Below are positions 1-6,987 of a stretch of DNA of 64,000 bases, piece after piece (within the stretch, counting starts at the first letter, position 1; the number at the start of each line of letters is the position of its first letter). Source of the DNA: Lunatimonas lonarensis (lineage in GTDB: Bacteria > Bacteroidota > Bacteroidia > Cytophagales > Cyclobacteriaceae); assembly GCF_000390185.1 (NCBI RefSeq), contig NZ_AQHR01000040.1:1-64000 (forward strand). Direction: 5' to 3'. Both the position numbers and the translations under genes were made by a program. Below the pieces are notes generated by a model that ran no database searches, was not told the DNA's origin, and saw only the letters and a list, made by a program, of their open reading frames with translations.

Positions 1-40
1 TCAACATCTGCCTAAACCAACAAGGGGGATAACCGACTGC

Positions 41-973
41 TTACGTTGCTTCCAAAGAATGTAAAATTCCTTGTTGTGATGGGTCAGTTTCGACTGATGA
101 TATAGGTTGAAAAGTATGATTTTCTAGGTCATCAAGGTCAATAGACAGACCTTCCAAGTCCATTAAATTACCATAGTCGTTAATTATGTTTTGCTTCTGA
201 ACTTCAAAAATTGAAAACAGACCACCAAAGTCAATAAGTGCATTAGTGGAATTAATCGGAAGTTTTTCGTAATGATTTTTATCGCCTATTGAAATTACAT
301 TGTCAATTTTCTTGATAAAAGCATCTTTGATATCGGAAGGAACGGAAGTATTAATTTCTTTGATGAGCTTTACGCAGATTTCAATTAATTCATCCTTTGT
401 GATTAGTCCATCATCTAACATTTCACTTGGAATCTGCTCAATCTCTATGTTTGAATCTGATTGTAGATGATTGATTAGAACTTCATTCAAATAAATCGGG
501 TCGTCTTCATTTCTATTAATTTCCCAAGTGTTGAATTCTTTAGTTCGTTTAATTCTCAATGACCAAATGAGAATAGGAGCAACTGTGAGTTTGTTATCTG
601 ATTGGTCTCGTCTGATAAGAATTGGGAAACCGAATCCGAATGTGTTAATTCCTTTTTCTGATTCAATCGCTTCTGTCTGATTGATTAAATTTTCAAAGGA
701 TTTTGTAATTCTAACTAATTGTGTTTGGTCTTCTTCAAAAAGTGTGTTTAAGTCTGGAACATTATCCTTCCAACTTATTCTAAATTTTAACGGTTGTTCA
801 GATAGTAAACTCTTTATGAAGTTGTCAGGAAGTTTTTTGTCTATATGAGAAAGTCTGTTTAAGTCAAACTTATATCTCGAATTTGCAGGAATAGCGTTTA
901 GGTGCACGCCCCTGCGGTTTCCTATCTTCAGTCGTCTTTGAAGTTCATTTAATAATTTTTCTGTCAGTTCCAT
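41..973 (-). pseudogene. N-terminal remnant of a superfamily 1-like helicase
   Basis: The 310-residue frame opens with MELTEKLLNELQRR and ends in TDPSQQGILHSLEAT, then stops. In AAA_11/UvrD-type helicases a DPSQ-x-x-(I/V)L element like this sits just before the Walker A loop (GPPGTGKS). The frame is therefore cut exactly where the ATPase core should begin, and no P-loop follows in the 40 bases left in the window. Residues 1-290 look like the charged N-terminal region of large Bacteroidota helicases of roughly 1000 residues or more; that family assignment is from memory of the family pattern, not a search. The truncation fits a rearrangement junction in an accessory region. A self-standing small protein is possible but less likely. 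Confidence 0.55.
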
Positions 974-989
974 TCTTGTTCCTTAGTGC

Positions 990-1074
990 GTTGGCAAAAA
1001 TTCAGGCTCTTTTGCTTGCGAAGCGGTCGCCTGTGTGTAGGGGCAAGCAAGTGTGCCTGAATGTGCTGTTGGCA
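990..1074. repeat. Long palindrome 1 (attC-like), bounded by GTTGGCA
   Basis: GTTGGCA occurs at 990-996 and again at 1068-1074. Between them the arms ATTCAGGC (1000-1007) and TTGCTTGC (1012-1019) pair with GCAAGCAA (1043-1050) and GCCTGAAT (1055-1062), leaving a GC-rich loop. The right end, GTGCTGTTGGCA (1063-1074), is identical to the right end of the next palindrome. The design, a variable palindrome with conserved short ends, resembles integron attC sites, although the strict GTTRRRY core is not matched. Confidence 0.6.
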
Positions 1075-1120
1075 TTTTATCTCTGTCATTCAATTTATTC
1101 ACTGTCGTTGTCTTTTAGCA

Positions 1121-1256
1121 TTGGCGGTAACGTTTTGCAGCTACCCGAAGGTGGCGATTTCGGAGCACAAAACTGTCAACCAAGCAGAAACTTTGATAGA
1201 AGCACAAAGCTTGATTGAACCACTGAACCGCCACTTTTGGGTAGGTGCTGTTGGCA
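1121..1256. repeat. Long palindrome 2 (attC-like)
   Basis: CTACCCGAAGGTGGCG at 1141-1156 is nearly the reverse complement of CGCCACTTTTGGGTAG at 1229-1244. The 72-base interior contains further imperfect inverted pairs around AAGCTTTG/CAAAGC. The left flank reads GGTAACGTTTTGCAG and the right flank GTGCTGTTGGCA (1245-1256), the latter identical to 1063-1074. Read on the minus strand the element runs AAC-(stem)-GTT, the only strictly conserved bases of attC sites. It lies directly downstream of the 1292-1789 gene, where a cassette-borne recombination site would be. Confidence 0.6.
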
Positions 1257-1291
1257 GCTGGCTTTCTTTTTTCACGGTTCATCATTTCATT

Positions 1292-1789
1292 CTAGAGTAT
1301 AAAGTTAAGCAATGATAATTTGTCACTTTTGTCAATTCCTTTTAACCCGAGGTCTTTTGAAATAAAATCGGTGAAATATATTTTTTCTTTGTTTCTCAAT
1401 AAAAGCACAGTATAGTTGTAAAAGAAGGTCGGTAAGGCATAAGTCAAATTGTCTTCATCTCTCTGGCCTTTATTTCTTACGATTTTTTCAATGTCAGAAA
1501 ACTGAATATCTCTTATTTCTCCTTTATTTTCAATTCTAATTATCCGCTTTGAATGATTTACTTTAATTGTTTTGTTTTTGTCTGCTTGTCTATACTGTAT
1601 GTGTAATAATATTTGTGGAACGATGATGATTAAAAAACCAAAGCCAATGAAAAGTCCAACAGTTTCTTTTGTCAATAAGTAATATAAAAAACCTGAAACA
1701 CCTATTAAGTGGAATAAAATCGACTTTTTAAGAATTCTCCATTCGTTTTGTCGTTCAAATTCAAACTTTAAGATAAAGTCTTCACCCAT
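1292..1789 (-). CDS. Small membrane protein with PH-like cytoplasmic tail, unknown function
   Basis: This 165-residue protein starts MGEDFILKFEFERQ. Two closely spaced hydrophobic segments lie at about 23-42 and 45-65, separated by KETVG, followed by a basic, beta-rich tail of about 100 residues that includes IKVNHSKRIIRIEN and EIRDIQFSDIEKI. That layout (two helices, then a small sheet) resembles bacterial PH-like or YcxB-like membrane proteins, but no family is recognised with certainty. The gene is AT-rich compared with the core genes here. It sits alone between palindrome 2 and a GTTGGCAGC motif (minus strand, 1838-1830), on the same strand as the helicase remnant. This is the arrangement of a single-gene cassette. 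Confidence 0.6.
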   Translation of the reverse strand: MGEDFILKFEFERQNEWRILKKSILFHLIGVSGFLYYLLTKETVGLFIGFGFLIIIVPQILLHIQYRQADKNKTIKVNHSKRIIRIENKGEIRDIQFSDIEKIVRNKGQRDEDNLTYALPTFFYNYTVLLLRNKEKIYFTDFISKDLGLKGIDKSDKLSLLNFIL

Positions 1790-1823
1790 TTTTTGTCGTT
1801 TTATTTAGGGATTATCTGTTTTT

Positions 1824-1838
1824 AAGCTTGCTGCCAAC
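1824..1838 (-). other. Third copy of the cassette boundary motif
   Basis: On the minus strand this reads GTTGGCAGCAAGCTT. Its first nine bases, GTTGGCAGC, repeat the sequence on the plus strand at 1250-1258 beside palindrome 2, and AAGCTTG also occurs inside palindrome 2. It lies 35 bases upstream of the membrane-protein gene start and may mark the other end of that gene's mobile unit. Confidence 0.35.
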
Positions 1839-2045
1839 TTCTTATTGGTCTGGTTTGGCCAGACCCTTCTCGCTTTTTACTGTTGAATTGGTCTGGTTTG
1901 GTTACCTTCTATCTCGTCTCCGCTTACAAGGTAATGCCTATCTCCCCCATGGATCTGAACCAAGTGGCGACGGATCCGCTACCGATAAAGATAGGGCTTA
2001 TTTCCCGCCCAAAAAATACCCTGATCGGGGTAATTTTCGGTATTG
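1839..2045. other. Gene-free stretch with small repeats
   Basis: I see no convincing gene. The 15-mer ATTGGTCTGGTTTGG occurs at 1844-1858 and 1887-1901. The first copy forms a 7-bp hairpin (GGTCTGG 1847-1853 with CCAGACC 1859-1865). Open frames here have no signal peptide, domain or sensible composition. Confidence 0.4.
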
Positions 2046-2108
2046 GAGACGTGAGACGTAAGACGAAAGACGTAAGACATAAGACGTTAGATATGAGATA
2101 TGAGATCG
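2046..2108. repeat. Heptamer tandem array, nine units
   Basis: Nine contiguous 7-bp units run from 2046 to 2108: GAGACGT, GAGACGT, AAGACGA, AAGACGT, AAGACAT, AAGACGT, TAGATAT, GAGATAT, GAGATCG. The consensus is RAGACGT, decaying to RAGATAT at the right end. Heptamer arrays of this type are seen between genes in some Bacteroidota and cyanobacteria and may expand by slippage. The unit is far too short for CRISPR and there are no spacers. Confidence 0.8.
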
Positions 2109-2196
2109 CAAAATCTACCATCCAACATCCTTTCCATAACCACGAATCCGAAGCGATCCTACCCTCCCAAACGTAACCATATATATCTCCGAAGGC
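2105..2196. repeat. 92-bp direct repeat, copy 1
   Basis: The stretch from ATCGCAAAATC (2105) to CCGAAGGC (2196) recurs at 2235-2326, offset by exactly 130 bp, with only a few substitutions. Each copy is preceded by a heptamer array, so the full unit is heptamers plus the 92-bp block. Neither strand carries a plausible coding frame kept between the copies. Confidence 0.85.
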
Positions 2197-2204
2197 TTTT
2201 TTCG

Positions 2205-2232
2205 GAGACGTTAGACGTTAGACATAAGATAT
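2205..2232. repeat. Heptamer array, second cluster
   Basis: Four units (GAGACGT, TAGACGT, TAGACAT, AAGATAT) lead into copy 2 of the 92-bp repeat, as the nine-unit array leads into copy 1. The difference in unit number between the copies suggests expansion or contraction. A vestige of two units (GGGACAT, AAGATCG) appears at 2413-2426. Confidence 0.75.
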
Positions 2233-2234
2233 GA

Positions 2235-2326
2235 ATCGCAAAATCTACCACCCAACATCCTTTCCAAAACCACGAATCCGAAGCGATCCTACCCTCCCAA
2301 ACGTAACCAAATATATCGCCGAAGGC
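2235..2326. repeat. 92-bp direct repeat, copy 2
   Basis: Second copy of the block at 2105-2196. The substitutions (for example ACCATCC versus ACCACCC and ATATATCTCC versus ATATATCGCC) show that the copies have drifted slightly. The following bases to 2496 contain no gene, only the vestigial heptamers at 2413-2426. Confidence 0.85.
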
Positions 2327-2496
2327 ATATATCCACCTATATCGCGAAGCAAATATCATTTTAATATCGCCAAACCTGTCTACCGACAGCTAGAGGCATT
2401 TTTCGAGGATGTGGGACATAAGATCGCGGAGTTTATAATTCCATCCATTCCTGAGAATTAAAAAAATCCTTCCGGAATAACTGAATAGACGCTACA

Positions 2497-3015
2497 CTAG
2501 TGGGTTCGTGTATACCTTTTTAGTTTTTCCGACGCTGCGGCATAGGAGGGGTAGTGGCCATTAATGGGTACATGAACGGTAGAGGAACCGATCAAGGCTC
2601 CCAACAGTCCACCTCCGAGTGATCCGAGAATTGTTGTGAATACTTTCGTCTGAAATTCTCCCTCCGGTAAAAATATTTGTATAATATATGGTTGCGGTTC
2701 GTAGGTTGCTTGGATAATGGTATACGAGGCGATACCTCCGGCCGCCATCCCGATCAATAGACCCTTTGTCACGCTGTCCCGTTTGCGGATTTTGAGGTGG
2801 GTGATTTCGCTGAAATGGATCGTCACAGGCGGGGCATAGGGTGCTGAATGGTTAAGAATGGTAACCGAAGAATCCATTACGGCAAGCAAGGTTCCCTTGA
2901 AGCTGCCTTTCGATCCTGTCAGCTCCACGATGTTTTTGGGTAATGCGCTTTGCTGGGTTTGGGCGATGGCTGGGGCGATAAGCACACAGAAACAGAAAAT
3001 AAGGATTGATTTCAT
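2497..3015 (-). CDS. Exported protein with glycine-zipper segments, unknown function
   Basis: I place the start at the internal ATG at 3013-3015, giving 172 residues that begin MKSILIFCFCVLIAPAIAQ, a clean signal peptide with AxA-type cleavage. The longer frame adds 16 residues ahead of the signal and is unlikely. After a polar beta-rich part (VELTGSKGSFKGTLL, VTIHFSEITHLKIRK) come two small-residue-rich hydrophobic stretches (GLLIGMAAGGIASYTI and GSLGGGLLGALIGSS), typical of glycine-zipper membrane segments. The protein is probably in the periplasm or an envelope membrane. No enzyme motif is visible and I do not recognise the family. Confidence 0.6.
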   Translation of the reverse strand: MKSILIFCFCVLIAPAIAQTQQSALPKNIVELTGSKGSFKGTLLAVMDSSVTILNHSAPYAPPVTIHFSEITHLKIRKRDSVTKGLLIGMAAGGIASYTIIQATYEPQPYIIQIFLPEGEFQTKVFTTILGSLGGGLLGALIGSSTVHVPINGHYPSYAAASEKLKRYTRTH

Positions 3016-3141
3016 AGTGCTGTATTTTATTAGAAAAATAATTTGAAAATGACACAAAAACAAATTTTATTGTCAATAAATAACTAAATCTAAAGTAGGG
3101 TATTTTGTAGGAAGTTAAGGAGGTGTCTTCCCGCCTTCGAC

Positions 3142-3168
3142 AGATGCAGATTATTATGCGCTGCATCT
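3142..3168. other. Hairpin between two leftward genes
   Basis: AGATGCAG (3142-3149) pairs with CTGCATCT (3161-3168) around an 11-base loop. It lies downstream of the CPBP protease gene and upstream of the exported-protein gene, so it could end or stabilise the protease transcript. There is no clear U-tract. Confidence 0.35.
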
Positions 3169-3254
3169 TGTACATTCTGTGATGAACGGCCGCCAAGCAG
3201 ACCCTACCTGCCGGCAAAGGTATGTTTAAAGCGATCGAGATAAGCTACCAATTG

Positions 3255-4106
3255 CTATTGGAAAGGGGTACTATCGGGCGCGGGAAGCCTTCTACGCATC
3301 CGGCGCAGCCAAAGTCCAATCGATAGGTAAAGGAGTGTGGGCAGGATACCGCAGATAGGGGATAGCAGGATTTCCGTGCCGGATTGCAGCACCACAAAGC
3401 CATCAATGACCAAATGGTTGATGACGGCATCCTCTACCGCGTGCAGTAGCACCACCGACCATACCGATTCGGTAAGCCGGAATAGCTCGGTAAACAGGAC
3501 CGTCCAAACCAACATATTGACCACAGCAATGGCCGCAAACCAGCCCTTTTGAACCGGCAGAACGGTATACATGGCCTCCTCCGGCAGGAACTCCAGGTAA
3601 TAGGGCAAGTGCCACAAGCCCCATACCATCCCGGCCAGCAGGTATATGCCCCCGTCCCCGATCTTCAGACCGATCAACTTGGCTGTGAGGTACCCCCTCC
3701 ATACCGACTCCTCAAAGACGTTTTTCAGGAGGTTGATACCCAAAAGCATGGCGAAAGTGCTAAAATAGGCTCCCGCATCAAACGGCGAAAAATCAACCCA
3801 CCCGGTAAGGGCACCCACCGCCAGGGAGAGGAGTGTCACGACCGGAAAAACCAAAAAAGCAACCAAATACCACTTCCATTGGCTGACCAGACGCGGACGG
3901 AGGCCTGCATCCTTCCAGCCATCACCAAAAAAAGTCCTAAGAACCACGACAAGTAAGAGGGGAGTAATCAACCACACGGCCATGCCGAGGGTTTCTTCCG
4001 CTGCCTGATCTGGCAACCTGCCGTCCAGCCATACACCCAGCCAGCCGATACCAAGGGCAACAAATGAAAAAATCCAAAGGTTACGAATCGTTTTGGAGCG
4101 GTTCAT
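3255..4106 (-). CDS. CPBP-family intramembrane glutamic protease
   Basis: From the ATG at 4104-4106 (MNRSKTIRNLWIF) this is a 283-residue polytopic protein. It carries the family motifs: EExxxR (EESVWR), the downstream FxxxH-like WGLWH, and a third motif around LLHAVEDAVINHL. These glutamate and histidine residues form the active site of Rce1/CPBP proteases, which cleave within or near the membrane and in bacteria are linked to bacteriocin immunity, signalling or prenyl-like processing. The substrate cannot be told from sequence. The longer frame adds 18 polar residues before the first membrane helix, so I chose the internal start. It stands alone, diverging from the GSDH-like gene. Confidence 0.85.
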   Translation of the reverse strand: MNRSKTIRNLWIFSFVALGIGWLGVWLDGRLPDQAAEETLGMAVWLITPLLLVVVLRTFFGDGWKDAGLRPRLVSQWKWYLVAFLVFPVVTLLSLAVGALTGWVDFSPFDAGAYFSTFAMLLGINLLKNVFEESVWRGYLTAKLIGLKIGDGGIYLLAGMVWGLWHLPYYLEFLPEEAMYTVLPVQKGWFAAIAVVNMLVWTVLFTELFRLTESVWSVVLLHAVEDAVINHLVIDGFVVLQSGTEILLSPICGILPTLLYLSIGLWLRRMRRRLPAPDSTPFQ

Positions 4107-4329
4107 CGGCCAGGTTCGGGTTGATTGTTGTTCCAAAAATAAGGGATTCCCGGAAAACAAGCAGGCTGGTTTCCGGGATTTTTGTTGGAAAATAGCCGGT
4201 GTACGGATGGATTAGGTGGATAAATGAATGGATGCCAAAGGCAAAAATTCGGTGATTAGTGCCGATGACCATTTGATGTTTGGTTATTTACGGTTAAATT
4301 TCGGCTTAGCGAACCAAACTTTCATTCTG

Positions 4330-5640
4330 ATGAGCAAAACGTACAGTACGATATTCCGATCTTTGATGTTGACCCCCCTACTGGCTTTGGCGATGGCCTG
4401 TGGAAAGTCCGGGGAAACCAATCCTTATTTTCTGGCAGACGACGACAACGGTGGGCTGAACCTGGCCCCGGGCATGAAGGCCTATGTGGTAGCGGAAAAT
4501 TTGGGGCGTGGCCGCCATTTGGCAGTCAACGAAAGCGGAGATATTTACATGAATCTTCGCGAGCCGCATGAAAAAGGGGGAATCGTCGCCCTAAGGGATC
4601 TTGATGGAGATGGTAGGGCCGATGAAATTGAGTATTTCGGCGATTTTGGTGGCACTGGAATGGCATTTTACAACGGATACCTCTACGCTTCCAACGACAG
4701 TACGGTTTTTCGGTTTTCTTTTTCATCAGGCAATCTCCTTCCCGACAATGCAGCAAGTCCGGACACCATCGTGTACGGAATGCCAAAACAGACGGCCCAT
4801 GCCGCCAAGTCGCTGGCGTTTGACGAGCAGGGTTTTTTGTATGTAAATGTGGGCGCTCCCTCCAACTCCTGTCAGCAGGAAGACCGGGTCAAGGGTTCGC
4901 CACCCATGGGGGATCCCTGTCCGCTTCTGGAGCGTACCGGCGGTGTTTGGCGCTTTGACGCAAACAAGATCGGTCAGAGTCAGTTGGAGCACGGTTACCG
5001 GTTTTCCACGGGTATTCGGAATGCCGTCGCATTAGGCTATAACCCGGGCGACAAGCAAGTGTACGCCGTTCAGCATGGTAGGGACCTGCTCAACAGCCTT
5101 TTCCCGGATTCATTTGACGAAAATGACAACGCGGAGATACCCGCCGAAGAAATGTTCAGGTTGAGTGACGGGGCGGACTTTGGATGGCCTTATTGCTATT
5201 TTGACCCCGCGAAGGAAATGAGGGTGATGTCACCGGAATACGGGGGAGATGGTAGGACAGTTGGTAGGTGCGAAGGTACCGAACAGCCGGTGATGACATT
5301 CCCAGCGCACTGGGCGCCCAATGACCTCACGTTTTATCAGGGCAATCAGTTCCCATCCGAATACAAAGGCAGCGCGTTGGTGGCGTTTCACGGATCCTGG
5401 AACCGGGCCCCATTGGAGCAGAAGGGATACTTTGTGGCCTTTGTTCCGTTTCGTAATGGACAGCCTACCGGGGAATACGAAGCCTTGGCGGAAGGCTTTG
5501 CAGGGGTGGAGACGATTGATAGCCCCTCTGACGCACTGCACCGACCCACGGGCATCGCGGAAGCGCCTGATGGGACGATCCTGATCTCTGATTCGGTATC
5601 CGGTAAAGTATGGCGCGTTTTTTATCAGGGGGAATCCTGA
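4330..5640 (+). CDS. GSDH/sorbosone dehydrogenase-like PQQ-type propeller lipoprotein
   Basis: Starting at the ATG at 4330 the protein has 436 residues and a lipoprotein signal (MSKTYSTIFRSLMLTP, then LALAMAC with the lipid-bearing cysteine). The body is a six-bladed propeller of the soluble glucose/sorbosone dehydrogenase group: repeated aspartate-rich turns (DLDGDGRADEI), GTGMAFYNGYLYAS, YRFSTGIRNAVALGY, DGADFGWPYCYFD, VAFHGSWNR and HRPTGIAEAPDGTILISD. The IRN, GWPYC and HGSWNR motifs are typical of this family. A quinone-dependent sugar or aldose oxidation in the periplasm or on the outer membrane is likely; the substrate is unknown. Upstream in-frame ATGs would put 34 polar residues ahead of the signal, so they are rejected. 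A strong terminator follows. Confidence 0.85.
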   Translation: MSKTYSTIFRSLMLTPLLALAMACGKSGETNPYFLADDDNGGLNLAPGMKAYVVAENLGRGRHLAVNESGDIYMNLREPHEKGGIVALRDLDGDGRADEIEYFGDFGGTGMAFYNGYLYASNDSTVFRFSFSSGNLLPDNAASPDTIVYGMPKQTAHAAKSLAFDEQGFLYVNVGAPSNSCQQEDRVKGSPPMGDPCPLLERTGGVWRFDANKIGQSQLEHGYRFSTGIRNAVALGYNPGDKQVYAVQHGRDLLNSLFPDSFDENDNAEIPAEEMFRLSDGADFGWPYCYFDPAKEMRVMSPEYGGDGRTVGRCEGTEQPVMTFPAHWAPNDLTFYQGNQFPSEYKGSALVAFHGSWNRAPLEQKGYFVAFVPFRNGQPTGEYEALAEGFAGVETIDSPSDALHRPTGIAEAPDGTILISDSVSGKVWRVFYQGES

Positions 5641-5656
5641 CCACGCGAAAGCCAAA

Positions 5657-5688
5657 AAAAAAGCCCGATCAATAGACCGGGCTTTTTT
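5657..5688 (+). terminator. Rho-independent terminator after the GSDH-like gene
   Basis: AAAAAAGCCCG (5657-5667) pairs with CGGGCTTTTTT (5678-5688) around a 10-base loop. The flanking A and T runs make it usable from both strands, so it also shields the leftward tRNA-Glu pair. Confidence 0.9.
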
Positions 5689-5770
5689 ATTCACTTTAAC
5701 CACTAACAACCACAAACAAAATTTATCGATCAAATGACGCGAATCAAGTGATGACAAACATTATTTGTTG

Positions 5771-5842
5771 TAGTCCGTACGGGAATCGAACCCGTGTTTT
5801 ATCCGTGAAAGGGATACGTCCTAACCCCTAGACGAACGGACC
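5771..5842 (-). tRNA. tRNA-Glu (TTC)
   Basis: The 72-base minus-strand sequence folds as a cloverleaf. Acceptor arms GGTCCGT and ACGGACT are followed by discriminator A, the D-arm region contains TCTAGGGGTTAGGAC, the anticodon stem is TATCC/GGATA with loop CTTTCAC, and the T-arm contains GGTTCGATTCC. The anticodon TTC (5807-5809 on the plus strand) reads GAA/GAG. No CCA is encoded, as usual for this phylum. It is identical to the copy 109 bp to the right and is probably co-transcribed with it. Confidence 0.95.
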
Positions 5843-5879
5843 GGGGCATTTCCGGAAGCCTGATTTTTCGCTTTCCAAG

Positions 5880-5951
5880 TAGTCCGTACGGGAATCGAAC
5901 CCGTGTTTTATCCGTGAAAGGGATACGTCCTAACCCCTAGACGAACGGACC
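5880..5951 (-). tRNA. tRNA-Glu (TTC), second copy
   Basis: Base for base the same as the tRNA at 5771-5842, with the anticodon at 5916-5918 on the plus strand. The 37-base spacer between the two genes is unlike the tRNA and contains no other gene. Being leftward, this copy would be transcribed first. Confidence 0.95.
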
Positions 5952-6219
5952 AAAAGTGCATAGAAAGCCACCTCCGCGAAATGTCATGCAAATATAGGTG
6001 GTTTCAGTCATAAAGCAAAAAAGCCCCAAAAAATATTTGGTAGGCTTATTCAATACGTTGAAAATTAGATAAAAATATTGGTGGCCCCTGAAAAACGCCC
6101 CAAAAAGTGGTTTGATGCGCTGTAAGGGTTTTTCAATTTTATGATCAATAAAAGAACCAAATGATTCCACATACTGTTTCCCTATAAATCCTATAGATTA
6201 TATTTAAATATCAACTACT

Positions 6220-6855
6220 ATGACACTACGACTTGGGGATATAGCTCCCGATTTTACGGCAGAGAGTACAGCAGGTACCATCCATTTTCATGAGTACCTG
6301 GGAGACAGTTGGGGGATTTTGTTTTCCCACCCGGCGGACTATACACCGGTCTGCACCACCGAACTTGGCACCGTAGCCAAGCTGAAGGGTGAGTTTGAAA
6401 AGCGAAATGTAAAAGTGTTGGCCCTTAGTGTGGACGGATTGGATAGCCACAAGGGTTGGGTAACAGATATCAATGAGACGCAGGAAACCGAGGTTAATTT
6501 TCCCATCCTGGCAGATGAAGACAAAAAGGTATCGCTGCTGTACGATATGATCCATCCAAACGCCAGCGAGAACTTTACCGTCAGATCGGTATTTGTGATC
6601 GGAAATGACAAAAAGATAAAATTGATCATCACGTATCCGGCCAGTACCGGTAGGAACTTCGATGAGTTGCTGCGGGTAATCGACTCCCTCCAGCTGACCG
6701 CAAATTACTCGGTGGCCACACCTGCCAACTGGAAACATGGAGAGGATGTGGTGATCGCGCCGGCCATAAAAGACGAGGATATCCCCGCCAAGTTTCCCAA
6801 GGGACACAAACGTATTAAGGCGTATCTGCGGACCACTCCCCAACCCAATCTGTAA
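6220..6855 (+). CDS. 1-Cys peroxiredoxin (Prx6 type)
   Basis: The protein has 211 residues. The peroxidatic cysteine is C45 in HPADYTPVCTTEL, the signature of the Prx6 subgroup, and the long C-terminal domain (NWKHGEDVVIAPAIKDEDI, then a lysine-rich end) is also of that type. It reduces hydrogen and organic peroxides in the cytoplasm, using an external reductant because no resolving cysteine is visible. The start follows a long AT-rich leader and a strong terminator closes the gene, so it is a single-gene unit. Length and motifs match the family closely; there is nothing odd about it. Confidence 0.93.
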   Translation: MTLRLGDIAPDFTAESTAGTIHFHEYLGDSWGILFSHPADYTPVCTTELGTVAKLKGEFEKRNVKVLALSVDGLDSHKGWVTDINETQETEVNFPILADEDKKVSLLYDMIHPNASENFTVRSVFVIGNDKKIKLIITYPASTGRNFDELLRVIDSLQLTANYSVATPANWKHGEDVVIAPAIKDEDIPAKFPKGHKRIKAYLRTTPQPNL

Positions 6856-6863
6856 ATCATTCG

Positions 6864-6897
6864 AAAAAGGCTGTCCGAAAAGGGCAGCCTTTTTTTA
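6864..6897 (+). terminator. Rho-independent terminator after peroxiredoxin
   Basis: AAAAAGGCTG (6864-6873) pairs with CAGCCTTTTT (6885-6894), an 11-base loop followed by more T residues. Confidence 0.9.
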
Positions 6898-6987
6898 TTT
6901 GTCGCGTATTTCTCAGACTTGAATGGGTATTTTAGTTAATTTTAGGCAAAAGATATACCGTAATTGTTGAAACGTAGATTTGCCAGG

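Noticed and set aside
976-1315. Overlapping rightward frames of 80 and 84 residues
   Set aside because: They lie on the palindromes, have no domain or signal, and their codons are dictated by the inverted repeats.
2046-2326. CRISPR array
   Set aside because: Units are 7 bp without spacers and the 92-bp block occurs only twice; no cas gene is present.
6226-6843. 205-residue leftward frame opposite the peroxiredoxin
   Set aside because: Antisense shadow with no recognisable motif.
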